Shown here piece by piece: positions 20,872-30,896 of a stretch of DNA of 64,000 nucleotides; position 1 is the stretch's first letter, and the number at the start of each line of letters is the position of its first letter. The stretch comes from Plasmodiophora brassicae (lineage: Eukaryota > Endomyxa > Phytomyxea > Plasmodiophorida > Plasmodiophoridae): assembly GCA_039704465.1 (NCBI GenBank), contig JASFAU010000004.1, positions 248,001-312,000 of the forward strand, given 5' to 3'. A program made the translations under genes and the position numbers. The notes beneath the pieces were generated by a model. It was given only the letters and a program-made list of their open reading frames with translations. It was not told the DNA's origin and ran no database searches.

Positions 20872-22459
20872 TCATTTGCTCGACTGGCGGATCAGCCGCG
20901 GTGGAGGGTGTCGTGCGCGGTGGCCGATAACGCTGATAACGACCTGGACGCGAGCCGAAGCTTGCGTCATGTCATCGATATCGTCATCGTCGATGACGAG
21001 GGCGATCTTCAACGCGACCAGGTCGGTTTTCGGTGACGAACGTCGAGGCGGCAGCGGATGGGGTAGCGCGGCCATCTTCGACATGGGATGGGGAGCGTTT
21101 CGGTGCACGACGGCCGTATCTGATGAAGAATCCGATTCCCTCGAGCGATGCTGCTGCTTGAATATGTTCAGCAGCCGTTTCGGGAGTTGCACCCCTGGGC
21201 GTCGGTAACTCCGATCCGGACCTGGCTTGGGGGACCACGTGATACTCTGCACCTTCCCGGAATGGATAACGTTGCATACATGCAGGAGGTACTCCATGCC
21301 AATGGTTGGGGGATAGTCCTGCAGGAGCAGTAAAGCGGCATCGTGCGACCTATCGAACAGCGAGTCTCGCACAGATCTGGGAACGTCGTATCAGAGCCGA
21401 CACAGTACGGTCTGCAACGGCCTACATTAGCATTGCGCAAGAGAAAGACTGCATGTAGGGAATCATTTCCGGCTGGTCCATAGTGAATAGCGTGTCCCAT
21501 AATCTGCAGGAATCCGGCAGGGAGAATTCGCGCGTGAATATGGTCGTGAACCACCGCAGGGCGTAGTACGCCGGTTCAATGCCCAGTGATGTCTGTGAAC
21601 AGGACGTGGCAAACAATCAGGGCATCGAAACTAGCAGCTTAGGAGGTCCACGGTCTTACCAGGTGCAGCCATAGTTGTGGGTCGAGTTCACGTAGTATCT
21701 CGTACACCTGCTTCATGATTGCGACAATGCCGCCTGACAGCAAGGTCAGGTTCGCTGTTTCGTACTACCAGCGCGGCAGCCACGTACTCGATGTTGTATC
21801 CATGTCCTCGATGAAAAAGTGCAACTTCGAGATGAGGTTCATGAACGCGAAAAAGGTATCGGCTTCGACTTCGGCAGGGGCGGGCGCGTGACCGACAACA
21901 TGGTCTTTCTGGAACACGTAGTACAGAGGGCCCACAATCTCGTTCAAACCTTGAACATACCCAATCTGCACACACACACAGAGATCGTGCATCAGCAAAC
22001 CGAGGGTCGGACCCCAGGAGCATTTCCGACCTGCGGCCAGAGCATGGCGAACACGAAGAGGATGCGGACCAGCGCATCGCTGTGCGTTGTCGAGTTGTTG
22101 AACAGGAAGTGCACGCGCATGGTCCGGTTGATGTCGTTCTGTATCCTGGTCAGCAGAACGCGATGCTTTCGTTCCAGGTTCGCGTGCGCCGCCTCGATCG
22201 ACTCGCCGATGAACATGTCGACAAACTTCCAGTACGATTCGAGGTGCTCGGCGCGTCGACCGGCCCGCAGCGCGTTGTCGAGCGGGGCGGCATGCAGCAG
22301 GAGCATCCAGGTCAGCGGGCGTATCCCACATCCCTCGGGCAGGCCGCGCCGCGCCGACCGGCGCAGCGCGTCGTACGAGACGACCGGCTGGTTGAGCGCC
22401 ACGTACAGGTCCGTGTGCTCGTGGTGCCACGACCCAGCAGCGCCCAGCGACGACGACAT
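20872..22459 (-). CDS. TBC-domain Rab GTPase-activating protein (TBC1D13-like)
   Basis: Five exons, 22459-22031, 21965-21788, 21733-21660, 21592-21426 and 21376-20872, for 450 aa. The TBC domain is complete: GIRPLTWMLLL at the start, RIQNDINRTMRVHFLF (the Arg-finger block), YVQGLNEIVGPLYYVF (the Gln-finger block), TFFAFMNLI, LWLHLTSLGIEPAYYALRWFTTIFTREF and RLWDTLF. These are the features of TBC1D13/Gyp1-type GAPs, which switch off Rab GTPases in endocytic or secretory traffic. The usual IxxDxxRT Arg is present. In the second block the motif is YVQGLNE, so the catalytic Gln is present. The C-terminal 120 residues are disordered and acidic, unlike animal TBC1D13, which ends soon after the domain. 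Confidence 0.88.
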
Positions 22460-22788
22460 CGACCAGCACCGCCCCAGTGACGATCACCGCCGATCCACAT
22501 CATGTACCATCGCCGACCAACCCGCCCATTATCAAAATGAACAGCTGCCCGACTCGTATGACGGTCACGGGGCTCACGAGTCACGCACTTAGCTGCACAC
22601 GACTGGTCAACTAACCAGGCCCAGAACAAGCCCCGACAGCCAGCCGCCCACGCCGCAATGCTGCGCCGCCTCATGCATGATCGCTTTGGCATCACCTCAC
22701 GTTCGGTCTTCCCATCCTCGACCCACTACGTACCAGGTCCAAGACGAAACGCCGCCAATGCCCATCTCGCAAATGGCTCAGATCTGTA
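22460..22788. other. Intergenic, no supported gene
   Basis: About 330 bp between two convergently arranged minus-strand genes; nothing recognised. Confidence 0.5.
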
Positions 22789-24216
22789 TTAAACGGGCGG
22801 CCCGGCAGACTTTGCAGGGGTCATCGCGTTTGAACAAACAAGGATAAGGACGGCAGAGACGGTGACAGTCGCGATGTCGATGGAGTGGGCGAGTGTCAGA
22901 CTGCATGAGGCCAGCAAGGGGAACACGATCCTGCCGAGGGATCCGGCCGTGGTTAACCAGCCCATGGCGCCGCCCTGCGGCCGCCGCCCCATCATCTGCG
23001 AATACGTCGAGACGGTCAGCACCTGGGTGATCGGCGACCCAATCGACCAGATGAAGCCCATGCCAAGTTGCAGGAGCGCGATCCTGTCGTTCATGACCGG
23101 TGGCAGAACCAGGACGGATCCGACCAGAATCGCTGCCATGCCGAACAGCAGCAGCGCCTGCGCCGAGAACGATCTGCTCAGGACGTGCAGCGACAGGAAC
23201 GTCAGGGTGCCCATCAGGCCGAGGATCAACAGGAACTCAGCGCTGAGCTCCACCGATGCCCCAGCGTCGTCGGCAGTACTCAGGCGCTGGTACTCCTCGG
23301 CGGCCACCGTCTCTGCGACGCCCACAACGCCCCGCAGCGAGAAGTTCAGGAAGGAGAACAGCGCGAATGCAGCGTCCAGATTCGTCCATGCCCTTGGCGA
23401 ACGAACCTGGAGGAACCGTCGTCCGGAAGGCGTGTTTGGGCCCTGGTCACACACATTGCGCGGCGGGTCCACCGGCCGCATACAGAACGCTAGCAACGAC
23501 AGCATAACGACGTTCAACGTGACGATCGTCATCCCGGGGATATAGACCTCATCGTAACGCCAATTATAAGGGGGTCGCTGCACGAGCCTTGCAAGCAGGG
23601 TCGGCAGGATCGGCGACATCGACAAGCCGGCGAATTGCATCAGCGTGTTCCAGCTGACGTAACCGGTGCGTTCCTCGGGCCGGCTGACCTTCACGACGAA
23701 CGCCCTGGTGGCGGACAGCGTTCCGCTGCCGAACCCCGAGATGAACCTGAGGTGCGCTGTTACCGCCACAGGCGACGTACTGAACGTCCTGAATGCGTAC
23801 CTCGATGCCAGAATGCAATGGACGGCATGTGGCCGATCGCCCAGGAGACTGCCCACCATGTACAGGATGCTGCCGACGATCGTGACCAGCGTTGACAGGA
23901 TCAGTGTGTCCCGCGTTGAATTCGTCCAGTCGACCAGGTACCCGTATGGGATCGACGAGACCAGGCGTCCAACGGAGAAGAGGGACACGGCGACAGCCAG
24001 ATGCCTGTGCGCATCGCCTGGCGACGGCACCATGTGATGGAGGTACGGCGACAGCCCCGCCATGACGATGCCTCGTGAGCATTCCGACAGGAATGCTTGG
24101 CCAAGGACGATGACGAGATCTGCCGATAGTTTGCGGCCGCCGTTCGGCCGTCCCGTCGACAGAGGCCGGCCTGTCGACGGGACGACGAGGAGTCGGTCCA
24201 TCTCCTCTCGCATCAT
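22789..24216 (-). CDS. Major facilitator superfamily transporter (MFSD8/SPX-MFS-like)
   Basis: The frame is open over 475 codons, but an in-frame 54-nt intron (23800-23747) should be removed, giving exons 24216-23801 and 23746-22789 and 457 aa. Splicing restores ILASRFISGFGSGTLSATRAFV, the MFS block lxxRfixGxGxG at helices 4-5. Other signatures: SVGRLVSSIPYGYLVDWTNSTRD (motif A, GxLxDRxGRR-like) and about 12 hydrophobic helices. The overall pattern resembles the MFSD8/CLN7 and organic-substrate lysosomal carriers. The substrate cannot be predicted. A lysosomal or vacuolar site is inferred from the family only. Confidence 0.82.
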   Translation of the reverse strand: MMREEMDRLLVVPSTGRPLSTGRPNGGRKLSADLVIVLGQAFLSECSRGIVMAGLSPYLHHMVPSPGDAHRHLAVAVSLFSVGRLVSSIPYGYLVDWTNSTRDTLILSTLVTIVGSILYMVGSLLGDRPHAVHCILASRYAFRTFSTSPVAVTAHLRFISGFGSGTLSATRAFVVKVSRPEERTGYVSWNTLMQFAGLSMSPILPTLLARLVQRPPYNWRYDEVYIPGMTIVTLNVVMLSLLAFCMRPVDPPRNVCDQGPNTPSGRRFLQVRSPRAWTNLDAAFALFSFLNFSLRGVVGVAETVAAEEYQRLSTADDAGASVELSAEFLLILGLMGTLTFLSLHVLSRSFSAQALLLFGMAAILVGSVLVLPPVMNDRIALLQLGMGFIWSIGSPITQVLTVSTYSQMMGRRPQGGAMGWLTTAGSLGRIVFPLLASCSLTLAHSIDIATVTVSAVLILVCSNAMTPAKSAGPPV

Positions 24217-24492
24217 TAGAAATCACGACCCAGCGTGATTCAACGGAGCGTTCAGGCGAGGTCCCCACCCAATGACTCATCAAAGAGCGCTCTACTCGGA
24301 GGCCATGAAGGGAAACATCTGGGAGCAGTGTATTGGACGCCGGGGAATGGAATGTAAAAGGTTTCGGTGCAAGACAGACGAGTTAGACAGTGCTGGGGTT
24401 TAGAACTTCTGGGCCCTCCTTTGGATGCGCAGGGACCGGCGCATAGGCGAGAAGACGGTCTGCACGGTGCCATCCTGTACGAAGCAACGTCA

Positions 24493-25587
24493 TTAGCCGC
24501 GAATCGATAAGAACGTTGCGGTGGAGCGCACCTCTCTGACAAGGTTGAAGGTCCCAAATTCGCCGTTGCCAGCGCGAGCCGACGGTGCTCTGGGCGCAAC
24601 GGCATCCAGGTCGAGCTCGAACTCTGGCGCGACCGTCATGCCGCCGATGTCGATATCAATGTCAGCAGGGCCGGAACGCACCGACTTGAGCGTGTAGACG
24701 AGCCAGCAGGCCAAGCCCGACACGATCGTGTATGCTGCAACGAGAAAGGGCGACCATCGAGACCCTTGTGGGCGACCAGGCGTGGTCGTGTCACTCTCGA
24801 CGGTCGGCTCTGAAGTTGACCGTAGAACAGTACTCCCTCCGATAACTGGCACTGTAACCGCTTCGATGGATTCGTCAACCGGCACTGAATCCTCAGCAAC
24901 GGCTGCAGAATCGCCCTTATTATCCCCGTCAGCCACAGGATGAGACTCATCAGGGAGCGGTGCTCCGATATCAACCACCACCGCAACATCGCTGGCAGCC
25001 AACTCAGGAGGGGTAACGACGTCAATGACGACATCCTGTAGAATGTCCTTGGATGGAACTAGTTCAGGCTCGACGTCGCCTTGTAAAAACGGAACCGACT
25101 GTACGCGAGAGGCTGCATCATCAACAGTTTCTGCAGGAGGTTCAGCGGGAAGCGATGTCGAATCGGAGGGTGCAACGACCGCAGCAGGCGCATCGCCCTC
25201 TGGAACAACGGGAAGCGGGGACGGGTTCGGCGGAAACTGATAATGCAGAACACGAGCAGGATAGGCAGCCGTGGTCAGATCGTCCGCCGCTGGAGGCACG
25301 CGATCGGGCACGACGGCAACACGCCCGCCAGAGCTGAACAGCGACAATGCGAGGAACAGGACGAGAAAGGCAAACGAGATGACTCCAATCAGCGAGCCGG
25401 AACCGCCAGAAGAAGGCTCGGGCTCTTCCTCGACAACAGGGGCAGGTTGCGGTTCGGACGGGTGAATTGGGTTCGATTCGTCCACGGGAAGCTGAGGAAG
25501 ATCCAGTCTCACAGGGGACGTCACGATGGCGTGGATAACATCCTTGGGTGAAAGGACGATGCGGTCGGCACCGGGACCCTCTACCAT
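24493..25587 (-). CDS. Uncharacterised two-transmembrane acidic protein
   Basis: A 364-aa intronless frame with no recognised domain. There are two hydrophobic segments: about residues 66-86 (GVISFAFLVLFLALSLFSS) and about 272-292 (FLVAAYTIVSGLACWLVYTL). They flank a 180-residue acidic, Pro/Val/Ser-rich, probably disordered loop with many Asp-Val repeats. The N-terminus is also disordered. There is no cleavable signal peptide. The topology suggests a loop on one side of a membrane and both short ends on the other. Confidence 0.55.
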   Translation of the reverse strand: MVEGPGADRIVLSPKDVIHAIVTSPVRLDLPQLPVDESNPIHPSEPQPAPVVEEEPEPSSGGSGSLIGVISFAFLVLFLALSLFSSGGRVAVVPDRVPPAADDLTTAAYPARVLHYQFPPNPSPLPVVPEGDAPAAVVAPSDSTSLPAEPPAETVDDAASRVQSVPFLQGDVEPELVPSKDILQDVVIDVVTPPELAASDVAVVVDIGAPLPDESHPVADGDNKGDSAAVAEDSVPVDESIEAVTVPVIGGSTVLRSTSEPTVESDTTTPGRPQGSRWSPFLVAAYTIVSGLACWLVYTLKSVRSGPADIDIDIGGMTVAPEFELDLDAVAPRAPSARAGNGEFGTFNLVREVRSTATFLSIRG

Positions 25588-25866
25588 GGAGTTGGAACAG
25601 GAAGTGATGGCATCACGTTGCTCAGGGCTCTCGGAAGTGAGGTGATCATTGATGATGACAGTCGGCAGCCGGCTACTACCGTCGCTGGTTTTGCCTATAT
25701 TACCACATTAACAACCTTGTTCAAGCCCCACAGACACGTGTAGTGGTACCCTCTGATCGGGAAACCACAGATGCTGGCGATGCAACGGCATGCATTGCAC
25801 GAATACTCTCAGACAGATCCCGAAGCTGTGACTTCAAGTTATCATACTTGGTTTGCGTTCGAGTGT

Positions 25867-28800
25867 CTACAAGTGAACATTTAGCAAAGGGAGACCAGCA
25901 TCGGCCGTATCATGCATCTCACCTGACGATGAATCGTTCGAGACGAGATCACCTGGAGAACCCCTTGCAAGGACGTCCTCGGAAGCCGCAGGGACAGAAG
26001 ACGCCACAGACGTGTTAGCAATATCACCAACAGACATATTGTGGAGTTGCACCGACGACGTCGAGAACGATACGTCGGTTTCGCTGTCCTCAAGATCGGC
26101 AACCCGCCCATTGATCGGTGTCCCAGCAACTCGGGATGTGAAGCTGAACAACAGATCAGCGATGGGATACCAACCGCAAGCCCATGACCATATCTACCGC
26201 AGAGAGGAATGCTTGATTAATGGAGTCGCACAGGCAGTAGGACGACTTTCCGGTTCAGGACGGGAGTCGTATTGGCGAACAGATGTCGTAGACAGCGTGA
26301 TACCGCGACGAAGAGGGTGCTCGAGAAAATCGGCAGGTATTGGGGACATTGCGGGTGAATCGGTAATGACAACTGCCCGTCGATCGACTGGGCTTAGTGA
26401 TCGGCTAGTCGGCATGCTCCCGGGAGTAGGCGAATCCGGTGCCGCATCTTCGGCTGCCATGACGGATCCTGGCATGTCGCGTCCGGATGTGAAGACCGCA
26501 GAACTGGTTTGTTCTATACCATGAATTGCCAATGAGACATCCCAAATGGGTATCCGGTACAGGAGAACGGTGCGCACCAGAGACAACGGCATCGTCCGAA
26601 GCCTGCTGCATTGCCCGACGTTTCATTTCCGACTTCCAAGAGCTGAGGCTCATTCGCTTTTCTTCGTGCTAGCGTGACAATGTCAGCGTCGTTCAACATG
26701 GCACAAGCAAGCGACTACGAACCAGTGCGCCTTCGTTTGGTTGTGCAGAACCATTATCGGCAGAGCCGGACAGACACGGTTCACCTTCAGCACCGGTAGG
26801 CTCCGGGTGTACGACCCAATGGGCAAACTCTGGATATTCCAGGACGATTTGCTTTTGAATCTTGAGCGCGAGTAAACCGAAGACGCGGTTGGCGTCGGCA
26901 GGCCAGGCCCGGGCATACTGATGGAAGAGACGTTTCCCAGCAGAGCGAACATCTTTGGTCGAATCCGCAAGAACCTGTAGACACAAGATTAGATGACAGC
27001 AATTGGGAGTCGCAGTGAATTACCAACTTTGTCAAAGAGCTCCGCAATGGATGACTGGTAAAGACCAAGGTGCAACGAGTCCCATTTCTGCAGTGCCAGG
27101 GTTACGTACTCAACGCATCGGCAGCGTACTATGGGCGACTTATTCGTAGTCATGCCCGAAATCAGCGTCGTAATCGAACCAACGTGGGCGTACGTAACAA
27201 TTCGTTGTAGGCACACGTCACCAGAGGACGACATGACCTGAGATGACATAAATTTACAAAAAGGAAAGCTGGGAGATGAAGCGAACCTGCCTTCTTTGCA
27301 ATGCGCAGCAAATCGCAGAGTTTCCCAATTAAACCATCGGCGAACACTTCGAAATGAAATCCGAGGGCTTGGGCAAGGTCAGCTATAGTCTCGCAGGCCT
27401 GCTTGACAATCTAGAGATGGAAACAATGAGACTGACGTCCAGCTAATATGCGACCCTCCTGCTTACTTGAGACCGCAGATCTGTCAACTGGACACCGAGG
27501 CCGTCAATGAGGGGTTCCAGCGCCTCTGACAGAGCAGCAGGTGCGATTTGCCAGGTCGTAAACTTCTGAATGCGCTTAAGCGCATCCATGCGGTCCTGCC
27601 AAGGGGCGTGTTTCGTTGCCAGCACAGCAGTTAACTCAGGCACCTAAATGGTTGCAAAGTTCAGCGACTAGCATTTCCGCGCTTTCTGAGCACGTACCTC
27701 GCTGTTCACCTGATCGATTGCCCGCCCTCGACGGGACCCACTAGGGGTCTCATCGCGACGAGAACCGAAACGTAGACTTTTCGGCGTACCTTCAACGGGC
27801 GTTCCACCGTGACCTCGAGGTGGTGTCCTATCAAGTTGCGGTTCGCTACCAAGACGATCAATCGCGTTGCCCGATGGAAGACCTTCCTCGACGCCATTCT
27901 GTTCGTCTTGAGATTCACGCGAAGGCTCAGCGCCGCTAGGGATGACAAACTCAAGAGCCTTGGGTGTCCCATGAAACGAGGCTCGGTCGTCATTGCGAGG
28001 AGGCGTTTTCTGCCAGGCCGCACCTGTGGGCAGAGGTTCATTGGGAAGGCTCTGCTGACCACGTTCCCCAGATTCATCAACGTGAACGGCGGCATCAAAT
28101 GATCCCGTAGGGGCACTCTGGACAGTGTCGCTTCCCGGGATGCCTTCAAACGTAGGATTGGAAACAGCGGCCATTGCCGTCGTACCGCGCTCGGCTTCAC
28201 TGAGTCGGTACTCGGCGGTAAATAAGTCATCACGACCATCGTGACGAGGCAGGCTAGTGGTCTGAATCTCAGAGTCAAGGTCAGAAGAAATCGCTTGATC
28301 ATCATTCTCATTGCCACGAGACACGGGTACACTGGGCCCTTCTGAGACAATGGGCGTCTCTACAGGACCGGCCAAAGGTACTCTCAGCGTTTCATTCCCT
28401 GTCGATGTGCCACCGTCAATGAGAGAGCTCTCACAAATGTCTAACGTTGGTTACCTGTAATCGGCATGTCTTCCTCCAAATTGGCCAGTGCTTCACTCTG
28501 TGGAACATCCAACGAGTCTGTCTGACGTACAGTCGAGTCATCAACGGGCGGCGTCGACGAGTCGTGGCTGCCGAACATTGTAGGCGTTGAGAACGCCTTG
28601 ACGCCAAACGAAATGCTGTCCTCCGCCTCATTGGACGTCGCGCCCTTCGCAGCACCGTCACTAGATGGAGAATCGGTGTCGGATGTCGAATCATCTAAGC
28701 TGCTAAACGAGAGGAACGTCGATCGAACATGATCCGAGGAGTCGGCAAAGTTTCGACCGAATATACGAGCGTTAAACGGGCGCTGTTCGTCGTCGTCGTC

Positions 28801-29004
28801 GTGAGAACGGTCAGGCGACAGACGGGATCGCAGCGACCACGAACGCAGAGGGACGGGTTCCGTGATCTCCGTCAGCGGATTCCGGTCCGCGGAGACGGAC
28901 AGGACGCCGGTGCTGAGCGACGCGAACCGCGACAGGAACGTACGGGACGGCGACTTGTCGCGCGCGTCCATCATCGGGTTCGGGTCGAGGTTCTGGACGG
29001 ACAT
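25867..29004 (-). CDS. CLASP-like TOG-domain microtubule protein
   Basis: Nine exons: 29004-28455, 28398-27698, 27643-27467, 27410-27291, 27237-27028, 26974-26723, 26668-26578, 26513-26198 and 26143-25867, giving 897 aa with continuous frame. Residues 1-417 are disordered and Ser/Asp-rich. Residues 418-670 form one TOG domain with HEAT-repeat motifs: HAPWQDRMDALKRIQ, LTDLRSQIVKQACETIADLA, VMSSSGDVCLQRIV and VLADSTKDVRSAGKRLF. This pattern (APWxxRxxAL, LRSQVxxxAC, DxxxxVR) is the CLASP family, which stabilises microtubule plus ends. The C-terminal 230 residues are Ser/Thr-rich. Animal CLASPs have several TOG domains; only one is found here. The fourth intron (27290-27238) appears to have a GC donor. 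The gene is divergent from the multi-TM gene at 29310. Confidence 0.8.
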
Positions 29005-29309
29005 GCGCGCGCGCCAATCCCCCCCGCCGTCGGTGATCGCCAGGGCCCAGGCACGTCGTCGCAATGCCGCGGATCAAACACCCCCCACTCGGCGTTGACC
29101 TCACGGCGTCGCCCCAAAAAAATACCCCAGTGGCCGAAGCGCGCGCAACGGCGTCGGCCGGCCTCGTTTTTGCACGTTTCCGAACCGTTTTCGCCCGTAC
29201 TATTTCTGGTTTCATCGCAGTGTGGCGCGCGCCCGCTGCACGGCGAAGGATACGATCGCGTGAGCGTACCGTCTCCGCGATCCAGTTGTACAGGCTACAT
29301 TGTTACCGT

Positions 29310-30363
29310 ATGGATGTCAACGTCGTCGTCGTCACGTGCGCGATTGCGGCGGCGGCCCTTGCCGGGGTCGGGATCGTGACCGGGCGATCGGCGCGGTCCA
29401 CGACGCTGCTGCCGGTAATGTCCGGCATTGCCGCCCTGTTCTTCACTCTCTGCGCCATCGACACGTTCCTTGCCACGCAGCACAGCTACCTCATCGTTAT
29501 CGTCGTGTTCCCACTGGCGATACTGGAACTTGGTGCTGCGTCGCGCGCTAAGAAACAGCATCTATCCGGTGCGGGTGCGTTGGCCATCTTCCTTGCGAAC
29601 ATTGCCGATCACGTCCCAAACGCAGTGTCAATTTCACTAACCGTCGTTGCACTGGTGATGCTTGGCGCGATTGGCACTGCTTACCATGTCGCCAGGCGTA
29701 CAGCCGCACCTGGGACGGCGGTGCGTGGTCACGCGACCGTCGGCGAGTTTCTTACCGCACTTACTGCGATCTCCATCCTGCTGACGGCGCCGCCCACCTC
29801 ATTCGTACAGGCAATATTCGTCGTTTCGATCTGGACGGTCGTCACCATGGCATTGACGTCCTGGGTCGTCTGGCGGTACGACCTGGCATCAAACGACCCC
29901 GTCCCAACCGGCACGAAACACACCGCGGCGCTCTCGATTGGGGACAGCATTAGCATCGACAACCCAGAAGGGCCGCAAGGTGAGCCGAGCAACGTCACCA
30001 GCGAGGGGCGACAGTCCGAACGGGAAAGACACGTGCGCCTACCGACGTTCTTCGTCCCAAAGCGTACCATGCCGGTGCGACCGAGGTGGGTCATCCATCG
30101 TCGGTGCGCGTTTGCGTAAGGCAGCTGACGGTGCGTATCGTAGGTCACAGAGCTTACCAGGCAATGGATCAACCGCCGGTGGTGAAGACACCGGTTCGAG
30201 CGACGATGACGCTGCCAGCGTGGACCCGGAGACGCTTCGGGCGGTGATCGCGGCCGCACACCAGACGCTGGCGAATAACAAAACGAACCACCAGAAGGCG
30301 CGTATCGGCGAAGCCAAGACATCCGATTCAAAGATCGCTCTGTCACTGGGCTTCGAAAAGTAA
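29310..30363 (+). CDS. Multi-transmembrane protein of unknown function
   Basis: Two exons, 29310-30085 and 30144-30363, for 331 aa. About six to seven hydrophobic segments occupy residues 1-200 (for example VVVVTCAIAAAALAGVGIV, YLIVIVVFPLAILELGA, FLTALTAISILLTAP, AIFVVSIWTVVTMALTSWVV). The C-terminal 130 residues are hydrophilic with charged and Ser-rich sequence, presumably cytosolic. The splice is supported because the second exon carries a well-formed helical tail (DPETLRAVIAAAHQTL) that would otherwise have no start codon. I do not recognise the family. Without splicing the protein would stop at 30119. Confidence 0.6.
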
Positions 30364-30896
30364 CCGGCCGCGCGCGCATTGCGGTGGTTTTGTCCGGCAC
30401 AGGCAACCGCTTCAATGCATCTTTGTACGTTAAGCCATAATGGCGGGCTCATTTGCCGTTGATACAATCAGGGCTTTACCCGTTGCATGTCCTCATACTG
30501 TTTGTATTGCTGCGTTCGCTCCACATGGTCATTCGTTTCGACTTCGACACGGCCTGACAGCTGTGAGGAAACCGATCCAGATCATTGGCTCGTGTGCAAT
30601 GTCTTGACCATACGCTGCGCCAGTCCCGATCTGCAATCGGGGCAGTCAAGACGAATGCCGAATAAATTGTCCCGCCAACGGGCATGCTGCAATTATTATT
30701 CCTTCAGTGGCGCAACATTTTGTGCGCCGCTGGGCGGTGACGGCGTTCGGCGCGTTTCGTGCTGCGACTGTGGGTGTCAAACCTTTCGGGGGGTCGCGAG
30801 CCGCAGTTCGGGTCGTGGCGCACTCGGGGCGACGAGCGTCGGTCTATCGTGTCGCGGGGCGGTCGTGGGCAGAGCGCCATTCCGTAAGGCGTCGTC
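30364..30896. other. Intergenic, no supported gene
   Basis: About 530 bp without recognisable coding potential. The 3' part is the presumed promoter and 5' leader of the ATP-citrate lyase gene. Confidence 0.5.

Noticed and set aside
28729..29379. Plus-strand frame across the CLASP N-terminus and the divergent promoter
   Set aside because: It is antisense to CLASP exon 1 and Arg-rich; no domain was recognised.
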